This document shows, piece by piece, positions 51,505 to 60,756 of a stretch of 64,000 nt of DNA; within the stretch, counting starts at the first letter, position 1, and the number at the start of each line of letters is the position of its first letter. Position numbers and translations under genes: made by a program. The notes beneath the pieces were generated by a model that was not told where the DNA came from, made no database searches, and worked only from the letters and a program-made list of their open reading frames with translations. The stretch comes from Solirubrobacteraceae bacterium. Lineage in GTDB: Bacteria > Actinomycetota > Thermoleophilia > Solirubrobacterales > Solirubrobacteraceae. The stretch spans positions 1 to 64,000 of the forward strand of contig JADGPL010000014.1 in assembly GCA_017882455.1 (NCBI GenBank). The letters are read 5' to 3'.

Positions 51505-54272
51505 GCCCGGGCGAGCAGGGGGCCGACACGCCGCCGGGCGAGGTCGACGCCACGGAGAACGCGAAGCTGCTGCTGCGCGACCTGCACAGCTTCCAGGTCG
51601 GCCTGACCTCGGCCGAGGCGGCCCGCCGCCTGCTCCAGCATGGGCCGAACGAGCTGCGCCGCCGCGGAGGTGTCGCATGGCCACGCGAGCTGGGCCGCCA
51701 GCTCACCCACCCGCTGGCGCTGCTGCTGTGGGTGGCCGGCGCGCTGGCCTTCGCGGTCGGCAGCCACACGATCGCGATCGCGGTGCTGCTCGTGATCCTG
51801 CTCAATGCCGGCTTCGCATTCGTCCAGGAGCTGGAGGCGGAGCGCGCCGTGGAGGCCCTGGCCGCGTACATGCCCCAGCACGTCCGCGTGCTGCGCGACG
51901 GGGAGCCGGCGCTGATCGAGGCGGTCGGTCTCGTGGTGGGCGACGTGGTGCTGCTCGCCGAGGGTGACCGCATCGCGGCGGACATGCGCCTGCTCGCGGG
52001 CTCGCTCGAGGTGGACCTCTCGACGCTGACCGGCGAGTCGGAGCCGGTGATCCGCTCGGCCGACGAGATCGCCCGGAACGTCCCGCGGCTGGCCGCCCCG
52101 GATCTCGTGTTCAGCGGCACCGCCTGCACCGCCGGCGAGGCCCACGGGATCGTGTTCGCGACCGGCATGCACACCGAGCTCGGCCGGATCGCGGCCCTGT
52201 CGGAGCGCGTCGAGCAGGAGCCCAGCCCGTTGGAGCGCCAGGTGCGCCGCGTGGCCTGGCTGATCGCGGCGATCGCCGTGACGATGGCGGTGGCGTTCAT
52301 CCCACTGGCGATCTTCGGCGCCGGTCTCTCGCTGCGCAACAGCGTCGTGTTCGCGGTGGGACTGCTCGCGGGCAACGTGCCCGAGGGCCTGCTGCCGGTG
52401 ATCACGCTGGCACTGGCCGTCGCGGTCAGCGCGCTGGCCCGCCGCGGTGCCCTGGTCAAGCGCCTGAGCGCCGTGGAGACGCTCGGCAGCACGGATGCGA
52501 TCTGCACGGACAAGACGGGCACCCTGACCGAGAACCGCATGCGGCCGGTCTCCGTCTGGACGCCCTCGGCCGCCGTCGCCTTCGCCGAGGAGACGGACGG
52601 TGCGCCCGTGCAGGGAGGCGATGCTCCTGCCGTGCGCGCGCTCGCGGCGGCAGCGGCGGCATGCAACAACGCCAGGCTGCAGGACGACGGTGGCGCCAGC
52701 GGGGATCCGACCGAGGTGGCGGTGCTGCAGGCGGCGCGCATGCTCGGCGCCGAGGTGGACCCGGACAGGAGGGAGACCGCGCGACGCTCGCACTACAGCT
52801 TCGACCCGCGCCTGAAGCGGATGTCGACACTGGACGCGGGCGAGCCTTTGGACCTGGTGCACACCAAGGGCGCACCGGAGAGCGTGCTTCCGCTGTGTGT
52901 GGGAACGCTCGACGGGAACGGGCTGGAGGTCGAGCTGAGCCCAGCGCAGCGCGAGCAGGTCACGCGGCAGGTCGAGGACTTCGCCAGGGGCGGCATGCGC
53001 GTGCTCGCCCTTGCACAGAGAACGCTCGCGGCGGCGGTCGAGCCACCGGCGCGCGAGCAGGTCGAGCGCGACCTCTGCTTTCTCGGCCTGATCGCAATGC
53101 TCGACCCACCGCGCCCCGAGGTCCGTGACGCGGTCGCCGCCTGCCACAGCGCCGGCATCCGCATCATCGTGATCACGGGCGATCACCCGCTGACAGCCGC
53201 CGCGATCGCCCGTCAGGTGGGCATCGGCGGCGATGATCCCGTGACCGTGGACGCGGCGGCCATCGACCATCGCCACGAGCGCGATCTGCGCGAGCTGCTC
53301 GCCCCGGGCCATGAGCTGATCTTCGCGCGCGCCTCGCCCGAGACCAAGCTGCAGATCGCCGAAGCGCTGCGCGCCCAGGGCCACACGATCGCGATGACCG
53401 GGGATGGGGTGAACGACGCCCCGGCGCTGCGCCGGGCGGACATCGGGGTGGCGATGGGCCTCAGCGGGACGGATGTCGCGCGCGAGGCCTCGACGATGGT
53501 GCTCACAGACGACAACTTCGCCACGATCGTCGTCGCCGTGGAGGCCGGTAGGCGCGTCTATGAGAACGTGCGCAAGTTCATCGTCTACATCTTTGCCCAT
53601 GCCACGCCCGAGGTGGTGCCGTTCCTCCTGTTCGCGCTCGGTGGAGGAGCGATCCCGCTGCCGCTGACCGTGCTGCAGCTGCTGGCCTTCGACGTCGGCA
53701 CCGAGACGCTGCCCTCGCTGGCCCTGGCCCGTGACCCGCTTGAGCCGGGCGTCATGCAGCGCCCGCCGCGACCGCGCAGCGAGGGGGTGATCCAGAGACC
53801 GCTGCTGCTCCGTGCCTGGCTGTTCTTGGGGGTGTTCGTCAGCGCGGTGTCCCTCGGCTGCTTCTTCTACGTGCTGCTCGCCGCCGGATGGCGTCCCGGC
53901 GATCCCGTAGGCGCGGGGCACCCGCTCCATCACGCCTACCTGCAGGCCACCACGATGACCTTCCTCGGCATGATCGCCGGCCAGATCGGCACCGCCTTCG
54001 CGGTGCGCACGAGCCGCGGGTCGCTGCGCTCGGTCGGCGTCCTCAGCAACCCGTACCTGCTCTACGCGATCGGTGCGGAGCTCGCGCTGGCGGCGCTGTT
54101 CGTGTACGCGCCACCGCTGCAGTCTCTGCTCGGCACCGCCGCTCCGCCGGTGCACTCGCTGGCGCTGCTGCTCCCCTGCCCACTGGTGGTCTGGGGCGCC
54201 GATGAGCTGCGCCGCTACCTCCTGCGCTCGCGGGCCGCGGGCGAGCACCAGCCGGGCCCCACGCGCGCCTGA
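51501..54272 (+). CDS. P-type cation-transporting ATPase (P2, CtpF-like)
   Basis: A 923-residue P2-type ATPase. The N-terminal cation-ATPase domain has [19 protein letters not shown]. The actuator motif is LTGESEPV. The M4 ion site is [15 protein letters not shown]. The phosphorylated Asp is in DKTGTLTEN (about 337). The hinge is [20 protein letters not shown], and a C-terminal six-helix domain follows. The PEGLLP pattern fits Ca2+ or Na+/K+-type pumps, the class of mycobacterial CtpF (Rv1997), rather than heavy-metal pumps. The exact ion is not determined. The GTG start is inside the holin-like stop codon. Confidence 0.92.
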   Translation: MSPGEQGADTPPGEVDATENAKLLLRDLHSFQVGLTSAEAARRLLQHGPNELRRRGGVAWPRELGRQLTHPLALLLWVAGALAFAVGSHTIAIAVLLVILLNAGFAFVQELEAERAVEALAAYMPQHVRVLRDGEPALIEAVGLVVGDVVLLAEGDRIAADMRLLAGSLEVDLSTLTGESEPVIRSADEIARNVPRLAAPDLVFSGTACTAGEAHGIVFATGMHTELGRIAALSERVEQEPSPLERQVRRVAWLIAAIAVTMAVAFIPLAIFGAGLSLRNSVVFAVGLLAGNVPEGLLPVITLALAVAVSALARRGALVKRLSAVETLGSTDAICTDKTGTLTENRMRPVSVWTPSAAVAFAEETDGAPVQGGDAPAVRALAAAAAACNNARLQDDGGASGDPTEVAVLQAARMLGAEVDPDRRETARRSHYSFDPRLKRMSTLDAGEPLDLVHTKGAPESVLPLCVGTLDGNGLEVELSPAQREQVTRQVEDFARGGMRVLALAQRTLAAAVEPPAREQVERDLCFLGLIAMLDPPRPEVRDAVAACHSAGIRIIVITGDHPLTAAAIARQVGIGGDDPVTVDAAAIDHRHERDLRELLAPGHELIFARASPETKLQIAEALRAQGHTIAMTGDGVNDAPALRRADIGVAMGLSGTDVAREASTMVLTDDNFATIVVAVEAGRRVYENVRKFIVYIFAHATPEVVPFLLFALGGGAIPLPLTVLQLLAFDVGTETLPSLALARDPLEPGVMQRPPRPRSEGVIQRPLLLRAWLFLGVFVSAVSLGCFFYVLLAAGWRPGDPVGAGHPLHHAYLQATTMTFLGMIAGQIGTAFAVRTSRGSLRSVGVLSNPYLLYAIGAELALAALFVYAPPLQSLLGTAAPPVHSLALLLPCPLVVWGADELRRYLLRSRAAGEHQPGPTRA

Positions 54273-54386
54273 GCCGTGTGGGATTTCACGGAGCGCCGGT
54301 GGGGAGGCACCCCGATGCCGCCGCGCTCTGCGTCCATTGGAATGGTGGGTTGGACCAGTCCCTTTCCAAGATCCAAGGAGACAGCA

Positions 54387-54821
54387 ATGCCAGCAACACT
54401 CACACGATGGGAACCGTTTGCGGAGCTCGGCGAGTTGCGCACCCGCTTCGACCGCCTCTTCGAAGGGCTCGGCGACAGCGAGCACGCCTGGACGCCGGCG
54501 GTGGACGTGGTGCGCGACAACGGCAACCTGGTCGTCCGCGCAGACGTCCCCGGCATGAAGCCGGAGGAGGTCAAGATCGAGGTCAAGGACGACATCCTCA
54601 CCGTCTCGGGCGAGCACGAGGAGCGCAAGGAGGAGAAGGACAAGGACTACCTGCGACGCGAGCGCCGCTACGGATCGTTCTCCCGCTCGATGGCTCTGCC
54701 CGCCGGCGTTGACGCCAAGAAGATCAAGGCCAAGACCCACGACGGCGTGGTCGAGGTGACGATCCCGCTGCCCAAGGAGGCGAAGCCGGAGACTGTCACG
54801 ATCACCCCGACCGCCGGCTGA
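54387..54821 (+). CDS. Hsp20 (alpha-crystallin) small heat-shock protein
   Basis: A 144-residue chaperone. An N-terminal arm (RWEPFAELGELRTRFDRLFEGL) precedes the alpha-crystallin domain (about 40-130: PAVDVVRDNGNLVVRADVPGMK, then YGSFSRSMALPAGVD and GVVEVTIPLPK). Its IxI-type tail is TITPTAG. The ATG at 54387 follows AAGGAG at a good distance. It is the homologous class to mycobacterial HspX, and it sits at the right-hand end of the stress gene set, directly after the P-type ATPase. Confidence 0.93.
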   Translation: MPATLTRWEPFAELGELRTRFDRLFEGLGDSEHAWTPAVDVVRDNGNLVVRADVPGMKPEEVKIEVKDDILTVSGEHEERKEEKDKDYLRRERRYGSFSRSMALPAGVDAKKIKAKTHDGVVEVTIPLPKEAKPETVTITPTAG

Positions 54822-54850
54822 GCTCATCAGAGCGCCGGGCGAGCCGGCCG

Positions 54851-54883
54851 CCGACCGCATGGGCAAGCCCGCCCGGCGGTCGG
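54851..54883. terminator. Hairpin downstream of hsp20
   Basis: CCGACCGC (54851-54858) pairs perfectly with GCGGTCGG (54876-54883) around a GC-rich 17-base loop and is followed by further CGGT repeats. It lies 30 bp after the hsp20 stop and could end that transcript. There is no U-tract. The remaining 140 bp to the next gene show nothing further I can name. Confidence 0.4.
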
Positions 54884-55024
54884 TCGGTCGGTGTATCCGT
54901 AGTTGTCCCAGTCGAGAACCAGCAGATGACACCGATACGGGGTACGTCGCTCCCACATATCCTCGGCTTTCCAGAGGGTGGAAGCGGTAGGGATGCCGTC
55001 GAGCAAGACCTTGGGGGAAAGAGC

Positions 55025-55273
55025 GTGAGCACGTCGACGACACACGACTGGTCGGGAATCCACGACGGTGGTCGCAGGTACGACGGCGGCGACGATCGCG
55101 CGAGAAGGCTGCTGGTCGAGAACACGCGCCTCACCGGCAGCCTCCAGCGCCTCGGCCCGGCGATGGCCAGCATGGCGTATGACCTTGCGCGGATGCGCCG
55201 CGAGAACGCGCGTCTCAAGCGCGAAAACCAGCGGTTGCGGACGCTCGCGGAAGCTCCCGGCGATCCCGACTGA
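55025..55273 (+). CDS. Small coiled-coil protein, unknown function
   Basis: An 82-residue protein. A polar, Gly/Asp-rich N-terminus (about 1-25) is followed by a continuous amphipathic helix (RRLLVENTRLTGSLQRLG, then MAYDLARMRRENARLKRENQ) with leucine/methionine heptad spacing. It is probably a coiled coil or DNA-binding-like zipper without a basic region. The GTG start at 55025 follows GGGGGAAAG. The extension upstream has no support. It converges with the Clp-N gene 6 bp away. Confidence 0.65.
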   Translation: MSTSTTHDWSGIHDGGRRYDGGDDRARRLLVENTRLTGSLQRLGPAMASMAYDLARMRRENARLKRENQRLRTLAEAPGDPD

Positions 55274-55279
55274 GGACGT

Positions 55280-55720
55280 TCAGCTACCCGGGGGAGCTTC
55301 GTCCTCCGAGTAGCGCACGCGCGCACCCAGACGCTCGAGCACCTCGTCGCGGTCGGTGCCGTGTGCGCGCAGCAGGCGGTCGAAGTCCTCGCCGTAGACG
55401 GCCATCACGGCCAGCAGCACGTCAACCGTCCCGACTCCGTGGAGACCGCGCTCGCCGGCGATGCGCACGGTCTGCTCGGTGACCGCAGCGACGGCGTCGG
55501 GGCGCGCGGGGTCGGCCTCGACGGGCTCGCTCTCGCGCGGGAGCGGCACCTCGCTGACACCGAGGGCCTGCAGTGCGATCCCGACCTCGCCGTGGAGGCG
55601 AAGGACGCGCAGCCAGCGCTCGGCCTCCTCCTCGCGCGTGCGGGCGAAGGGCATGGCCGTGGAGGCGATGCCGAGGACCATTGCGGCGTCGGGTGCAAGG
55701 GCGAGTCCGGTGGCGCTCAT
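55280..55720 (-). CDS. Clp-N-like domain protein
   Basis: A 146-residue protein resembling the double Clp-N (ClpR) repeat: an N-terminal ALAPDAAMVLGIASTAMPFA, then TVRIAGERGLHGVGTVDVLLAVMAVYGEDFDRLL, which corresponds to the second repeat (GHxxVGTEHLLLALL-type). The acidic C-terminal tail is short. There is no AAA domain, so it is a stand-alone adaptor-type protein. It overlaps the SpoIIE phosphatase stop (ATGA) and is therefore the last gene of the STAS-phosphatase operon. It may bring substrates to a Clp protease or simply bind a partner. Confidence 0.7.
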   Translation of the reverse strand: MSATGLALAPDAAMVLGIASTAMPFARTREEEAERWLRVLRLHGEVGIALQALGVSEVPLPRESEPVEADPARPDAVAAVTEQTVRIAGERGLHGVGTVDVLLAVMAVYGEDFDRLLRAHGTDRDEVLERLGARVRYSEDEAPPGS

Positions 55721-57816
55721 ATCGACATCCTCAGGTCGGCCTGCCGCGCCGCGTGGCGCGCTGGCAGGTAGGTGAGATTGTGTTGACGCAGCGAGACCTC
55801 AGGTGAGCCCCCCGGGCCGTGACGCAGCTCGAGCAGCACGCTGCCGCTGCGCTCGGCCGCGTCCCGGGCCGCCCGCATGATCTGCGCGGCGTCCTCGGGG
55901 GCGACCCCGCAGGCCGCCAGGAACCGTTCGGTGCGCTCGCTCGAGGCCTCGTCACGATCGAGCTCGAGCTCCTCCTCGAGCGCGCTGGGCGGCGCATCGC
56001 CGCCCTCGACCTGCAGCAGGCAGGCGGCCATGTCGTCGGGACGGGCGTCGGTGCTCTGGGCGACACGCTCGAGCAGCTCGGCGGCGGTGGCCTGCGGCCC
56101 GAGCTCGCCCAGCGCCGAGCCGAGCCGCTGCGCCCCATAGAGCTCGCCGCCCACCCGCGCCTCGGTCACGCCGTCGGTGAAGAAGCAGATCTGAGCACGA
56201 CCGGGGACCGAGACGATGCTCTGGCGAATGCCCGTCGGCCTGCCCACGCCGATCGGGGGCGAGGAGGAGGCGGTGACCGGCTCGAGCGGCTCGGCGGGAG
56301 ACCCGCCACCGAGCACGATCGGCGGAGGGTGACCGGCGCTCGCGTAGATGAGACGGCGCTCGCGCGGATGGTAGGTGGCTGCGACGACGGTCGCGAAGGA
56401 GCCGCCGAGCTGGCGCTCGAGCACGGTTCCGGCCGTCTGCACGGCGTCCCGCGGTGAGAGTCCGGCCTCCAGATATGCCCGCAGGGTGAAGCGCAGCAGC
56501 GCAGTGTGCGGGAGCGCCTTGCGCCCGTGTCCCGACACGTCGCCGACGATCACGGCCAGCTTTCCGTCCTCGAGCGCGAAGACGTCGTAGAAGTCGCCTC
56601 CGGCGGCCGGCCCGGCCGCGGGGCGGTAGGCCGTGCTCGTGCCCACGGGACCGAGCCGGGCGGGAGTGACGGGCAGAAGCGCCGCCTGCAGCAGGCCGAC
56701 GTCCTCGAGCAGCTCGCGGCGCTGCTGCTCTGCTCGCCGAGCGCGACGGGCGGTCAGGCGCGAGCGCGCGGCCATCGCAAGGGCGAGCGCGACGAGCGCG
56801 CCGATGAGCACGCGAATCGGCGTGGGCACGACACCGACGATGCGGGTGATGGTCGTGACGAGCGGCGAGGAGCTCAAGGCCGGCGCGGCGCCCTTGGCGA
56901 GACGCACGGGATGGCTCGAGCTGCTCGTCCTCGATGCGAGGCCCGAGCTCGGTGTGGCGGACATCAAGGCCGGGGAGGCGGGGATCGTGGACCCTCGCGG
57001 CGCGGATCTGAGCGGCGCACGGCGAGAGGCCTTGGCGCCGGCGCTCCTGGGCGAGCGACTGGCGATCGAGGGCGCCCCCCCGGTGCCGAGCGCGCCCCTG
57101 GCCAGCGGCGCGGCCACGACGGCCGTCGCGCTGGCAGCCACAGCGGTCGTCACGCTCGTGGACGCGGGCGCGACGGACGGCGTCGCGGTGCTCACGGGTT
57201 CGCTCGCGGGAGTTGCCGGGCGCGCCGCTTCGATCTTGCCCGCCTTGCCCTTGGCCACGTGGGTGTGGGCTGGCTTGTGGGCGCGTTCCTGCGTGCGACG
57301 AGATTCGGGCGAGCTCCCCGCTTCAGAGGTCGACCTCGACTTGGAGTCGGCTTTGGCGCCCTTGCCCTGGCCGCCGCCTTCGCCTATGACGCCGTGGCCG
57401 CCGCGCCCTTCGCCCCGGCCACCGCGACCAGCGTCTTGACGTCGCTGGGGGCCATCGCCCGTGCGAGTGGCAGGGGCAGGCGCAGCTGTGGCTTCGGGAC
57501 TCGCCTGCGCGGCTTCGGTGGTGGATCCGCTCCTGGACGTGCGCCTAGAGCGTCGTTCGGCCCTGGCGGGAGGCGTTTGCGTCGATTCGGCGGCGCCTTG
57601 GCCGGTGTCGTTGCGCTGTGGGCGCGGTTCAGAGGTCGGCTGTGAGGGTTCGCTCGTCTGGGCGGGAGCAGATGCTTCGCGGGAGCCGCGCGTGTGATCG
57701 GATCTGGCCGTGGCGGCCGGGATGCAGGCGAGGAAGAGAGCGCAGCAGAGGAGCCCTGTCAGCGCAACTGTGCGCGGATGGCGAGCGGCACTGCGGCTGT
57801 TTTCGCTCTCGATCAC
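55717..57816 (-). CDS. Membrane SpoIIE-type PP2C phosphatase with long low-complexity linker
   Basis: A protein of about 699 residues. A signal/anchor (VALTGLLCCALFLACIPAATA) is followed by about 290 residues rich in Ser, Ala, Pro, Thr, Arg and Gly, with no recognisable fold. A second helix (VLIGALVALALAMAARS, near 335) leads into the SpoIIE/PP2C domain (about 385-600) with AAGGDFYDVF, VIVGDVSGHGRKAL and FTDGVTEAR, the Mg/Mn-binding aspartates. A C-terminal part of about 100 residues ends at PARHAARQ. The GTG at 57816 follows the STAS gene by 13 bp. It likely dephosphorylates the STAS protein in a partner switch. Confidence 0.82.
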   Translation of the reverse strand: MIESENSRSAARHPRTVALTGLLCCALFLACIPAATARSDHTRGSREASAPAQTSEPSQPTSEPRPQRNDTGQGAAESTQTPPARAERRSRRTSRSGSTTEAAQASPEATAAPAPATRTGDGPQRRQDAGRGGRGEGRGGHGVIGEGGGQGKGAKADSKSRSTSEAGSSPESRRTQERAHKPAHTHVAKGKAGKIEAARPATPASEPVSTATPSVAPASTSVTTAVAASATAVVAAPLARGALGTGGAPSIASRSPRSAGAKASRRAPLRSAPRGSTIPASPALMSATPSSGLASRTSSSSHPVRLAKGAAPALSSSPLVTTITRIVGVVPTPIRVLIGALVALALAMAARSRLTARRARRAEQQRRELLEDVGLLQAALLPVTPARLGPVGTSTAYRPAAGPAAGGDFYDVFALEDGKLAVIVGDVSGHGRKALPHTALLRFTLRAYLEAGLSPRDAVQTAGTVLERQLGGSFATVVAATYHPRERRLIYASAGHPPPIVLGGGSPAEPLEPVTASSSPPIGVGRPTGIRQSIVSVPGRAQICFFTDGVTEARVGGELYGAQRLGSALGELGPQATAAELLERVAQSTDARPDDMAACLLQVEGGDAPPSALEEELELDRDEASSERTERFLAACGVAPEDAAQIMRAARDAAERSGSVLLELRHGPGGSPEVSLRQHNLTYLPARHAARQADLRMSI

Positions 57817-57829
57817 CGCAGCACCTCGA

Positions 57830-58261
57830 TCATGTTGCGCCTGCGACGCGCCCGTGCGCGAAGGCGAGCGCCTCCTCGATCGTGGGAAGGATCGCGAACA
57901 CTCCATCCATTCCCGAGAGCTCGAATATCTTCAGCACGTTCTCCTGTGCGCAGGCGATCGCCAACCGGGCTCCGGGGTCGAGCCGCCGGTTGACCACGAC
58001 GAGGACGCCGAGCGCGGTGGAATCCATGAAGGTCGTCTTGGAGAGGTCGACGACGATGCGGTTGCGCCCTGCCTGGAGGCAGTCGAGCAGCATCCACTTC
58101 AGGCGCGGCGCGGTCGTGAGATCGAGCTCGCCTTGGACGGAGACCACGTTGGTGCTCTCGTCGAGCTCCTGGCAGGTGATGCCGAAGGCCGTGGGAGCCG
58201 GCTCGGACTGCGTGGATGTGTCGAGTTTTCCCAGAATCGTGGTCCCTCCCTTTGCGTTCAC
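57830..58261 (-). CDS. STAS-domain anti-anti-sigma factor
   Basis: A protein of about 143 residues. The SpoIIAA-like core is TNVVSVQGELDLTTAPRLKWMLLDCL, followed by RIVVDLSKTTFMDSTALGVLVVVNRRL. The phosphorylatable serine is in FMDSTALG. The start is uncertain: GTG at 58261 leaves a 30-residue N-terminal tail, and no ATG is available. Its operon partner is a SpoIIE-type phosphatase, the standard counterpart of this family. The anti-sigma kinase is not in the window. Confidence 0.82.
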   Translation of the reverse strand: MNAKGGTTILGKLDTSTQSEPAPTAFGITCQELDESTNVVSVQGELDLTTAPRLKWMLLDCLQAGRNRIVVDLSKTTFMDSTALGVLVVVNRRLDPGARLAIACAQENVLKIFELSGMDGVFAILPTIEEALAFAHGRVAGAT

Positions 58262-58483
58262 GCGCTCGCGATCGAGCTCGAGGAGCTCGGGGCCGAACCG
58301 AGCCGTGCTTCGCTGACACGTACAGGTCCCGATTCGACAGGAGGCCCCGGCCGATTTAGGGGGCCGGCGCCCCAATCGAACGAATGTCCAGGGCGCGTAG
58401 TTCCCCACAAGGATGCGCGGGATCGCCCCCATGACAGGCCGCCTCCTGCTCTCTAGCTTGAGGGCTGCCGTTCTGAAGACACG

Positions 58484-58583
58484 CCTGCCGGCGGGAGCGC
58501 AGCCGGCAGGGGCTCATAGCGGCATCTCTCCCCCTGGACCTGCCCTCCGCTCCGCACGTCTCCCCGCGTGTGGAGCGGAGGGC
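58484..58583. promoter_or_regulatory. Two strong hairpins between STAS and acyltransferase genes
   Basis: In the 362-bp gap 58262-58623, two stem-loops lie next to each other. Hairpin A is CCTGCCGGC (58484-58492) with GCCGGCAGG (58502-58510), 9 perfect pairs and a 9-base loop. Hairpin B is a 17-pair stem, 58542-58558 with 58567-58583, containing one G-T wobble, with an 8-base loop followed by TTCCTT on the plus strand. Hairpin B lies about 40 bp before the acyltransferase start. They could be a terminator/insulator between divergent promoters or a leader structure. A TACGAT -10-like box is at 58609-58614. Confidence 0.6.
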
Positions 58584-58623
58584 GGTTCCTTGCGCCCGCC
58601 GCCGGGGGTACGATTGATCGGAA

Positions 58624-59685
58624 TTGGAGCTGGGACCGCTGATCCCCGATGAGAGCCCACACGCCTCCCAACTGCGGCGCCGGGTTCGTGGCATCTCGGT
58701 GGAGGTTCTCGCCCTGGTGGTGATGACCCTGCTCTTCCCGGTGCTTGCGATCTGCGCGCTGGCCCTGGACGCGGCGCTGTGGCTGCGTAGCCGCAAGCAT
58801 TGGATGGGGATCCGGCTGCTGGCGATGGGCTGGTGGTTTCTCGCGGGAGAGCTCTACGGGCTGCTCGGACTGCTCGTCATCGGGCTCAGCTCGAGTGGCG
58901 ACTCAGCGAGACGGCGGGAGCGTGTGTACCGCCTCAAGCGCCGCTGGCTCACGAGCCATCTGGCCGGCATCCGTACCCTCTTCGGGCTGCGCTTGGAGAT
59001 CGAGGGGCTGGAGCTCGCAGGCCCGGGGCCGGTGCTGGTGATGATCCGCCACGCGAGCATCATCGACAACGCGCTCCCGGATGCGATCGTGGGCCGGGCC
59101 CACGGGCTCGGCTTCCGCTTCATCATCAAGCGCGAGCTGCAGATGCTGCCCACGATCGACATCGGCGGGCGCTGGGTTCCGACGCTGTTCGTGAGACGGG
59201 CCTCGGGCGACACGGCTGCAGAGGTCGAGCGGATGCGGGACCTGACGATCAACATGACGGCCCGGGACGGCCTGCTCATCTACCCGGAGGGCACCCGCTG
59301 GACGCCGGCCAAGCTCGCCCACGCAAAGGGGGTGATCGCCGAGCGCCAGCCCGAGATCGCGCCGCTGGCGGACCGTCTGCAGAACCTGCTGCCTCCGCGC
59401 CTGGGCGGCACGCTCGAGCTGCTCGAATCGGCGCGGGACGCGGACGTGGTGATCTTCGGCCACGTGGGCCTGGACGGATTCGAGTACATCAGCGACATCT
59501 GGGCCGGCGGGCTGGTTGGAACGACGGTGCGGCTGAAGTTCTGGCGCTTTCCGGCCCGGGAGGTCCCATCGGACCGCGAGGCGCTGATCGCGTGGCTGTA
59601 CGAGCGCTGGCAGGAGCTCGACGACTGGGTCGGTGAGATGCGGGCTGGAGCGCCGTCGGCGCCGGCGAGCCCGGCCCTCACCTGA
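58624..59685 (+). CDS. PlsC-like acyltransferase membrane protein
   Basis: A 353-residue protein with hydrophobic helices near residues 25-48 and 60-90. The acyltransferase motif I HASIID (H-x4-D type) follows VLVMIR. Motif III is YPEGTRW, with KGVIAERQPEIAPL downstream. The size and topology resemble 1-acylglycerol-3-phosphate acyltransferases and their DUF relatives. The start TTG at 58624 is the earliest supported codon. The ATG 25 bases further on is out of frame, and there is no good ribosome site, so the exact N-terminus is uncertain. Confidence 0.8.
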   Translation: MELGPLIPDESPHASQLRRRVRGISVEVLALVVMTLLFPVLAICALALDAALWLRSRKHWMGIRLLAMGWWFLAGELYGLLGLLVIGLSSSGDSARRRERVYRLKRRWLTSHLAGIRTLFGLRLEIEGLELAGPGPVLVMIRHASIIDNALPDAIVGRAHGLGFRFIIKRELQMLPTIDIGGRWVPTLFVRRASGDTAAEVERMRDLTINMTARDGLLIYPEGTRWTPAKLAHAKGVIAERQPEIAPLADRLQNLLPPRLGGTLELLESARDADVVIFGHVGLDGFEYISDIWAGGLVGTTVRLKFWRFPAREVPSDREALIAWLYERWQELDDWVGEMRAGAPSAPASPALT

Positions 59686-59733
59686 GAGCCCGCGCCGGCT
59701 CGCGTGCGTTGCTGTGATCGGGGAGTGGGGGGC

Positions 59734-60756
59734 ATGAACATGGGCGACGCCGACGCGGCGATGGACGGGCAGGTCGACTGGTTGATCGCGCCGGACGCCT
59801 TCAAGGGGACGCTGTCGGCGCGCGAGGTGGCTCTCGCGCTGGCGCGCGGCGCGCGGGACGGTGGCGGAGAGATCGAGATCTGTCCGGTGGCGGACGGCGG
59901 GGAAGGCACACTCGAGATCCTGCTGCGGGCGCTGGGCGGGCGAAGAGTGCAGACGCGCGTGCACGATCCGATGGGGCGTCCGCTCGCCGCGTCGTTCGGG
60001 TGGGTGCAGGGCCAGTCGCGCGCGATCGTGTCGAGCGCCGACGCCTCGGGGCTGGCGCTGGTGGCGGCGGGAGAGCGCGATGCCGAGCTGGCCTCGACGC
60101 TGGGCACCGGCGAGCTGATCGCAGAGGCGGTGGCGGCGGGAGCGCCCGAGGTGGTGGTTGCGCTCGGCGGCTCAGCCAGCACAGACGGCGGTGCTGGCGC
60201 GATCGAGGGGATCGAGTCCCGTGGCGGTCTGGGTGGCGCCCGACTGACGGTGCTCGCCGATGTGAGCACCCCCTTCGAGCGGGCGGCCGAGGTGTTCGCC
60301 CCGCAGAAGGGCGCGGACGCGGCCGCGGTCGAGCGGCTCTCGAGACGCCTGCAGGAGCAGGCGGCGGGCCTGCCTCGGGATCCCCGCGGAGTGGCGATGA
60401 CGGGCGCAGCCGGGGGCCTGGCCGGGGGCCTTTGGGCTATGTACGGAGCGAGGCTCGTGCCGGGCGCGCCCTGGGTCCTGGACACGATCGGCTTCGACGA
60501 TCGCCTCAGGCGCGCCCGCGCGGTCATCACGGGCGAGGGCCGCCTGGACAGCCAGACGCTCGCGGGCAAGGCCGTGGCCGAGGTCGCGAGGCGGTGTGCG
60601 GCGGCGGGCACGCCGCTGCACGCGGTGGTCGGCTCCTGCGCGCTGAGCGCGGCCGAGACAGCACAACTCTCATTCGCCTCTGTGCGCGTGGCGACGGATA
60701 TGGAGCAGCTCGAAGCGGCTGGGCGCGCCCTCGTAGGGGAGCTGTCGAGGCGATGA
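59734..60756 (+). CDS. Glycerate 2-kinase (GarK/GlxK family)
   Basis: A 340-residue kinase with the family signatures APDAFKGTLSAREVA, CPVADGGEGTLEILL, ALGGSASTDGGAGAIEG and VITGEGRLDSQTLAGKAVAEVA. It phosphorylates D-glycerate to 2- or 3-phosphoglycerate. The ATG at 59734 follows GGGAGTGGGG; the frame extends 30 bp upstream with no ribosome site. Its stop overlaps the methyltransferase gene (ATGA). It gives an entry point for glyoxylate or sugar-acid carbon. Confidence 0.92.
   Translation: MNMGDADAAMDGQVDWLIAPDAFKGTLSAREVALALARGARDGGGEIEICPVADGGEGTLEILLRALGGRRVQTRVHDPMGRPLAASFGWVQGQSRAIVSSADASGLALVAAGERDAELASTLGTGELIAEAVAAGAPEVVVALGGSASTDGGAGAIEGIESRGGLGGARLTVLADVSTPFERAAEVFAPQKGADAAAVERLSRRLQEQAAGLPRDPRGVAMTGAAGGLAGGLWAMYGARLVPGAPWVLDTIGFDDRLRRARAVITGEGRLDSQTLAGKAVAEVARRCAAAGTPLHAVVGSCALSAAETAQLSFASVRVATDMEQLEAAGRALVGELSRR

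Noticed and set aside
54330-54386. DosR box before hsp20
   Set aside because: The minus strand contains GGGACTGGTCC, which shows one GGGACT half-site, but the second half is at the wrong spacing for the 20-bp DosR palindrome. A weight-matrix scan would be needed to claim it.
51183-55043. 1286-codon antisense ORF over the P-type ATPase and hsp20
   Set aside because: It is antisense to two well-supported genes, has no recognisable domain, and long antisense frames are expected at this GC content.
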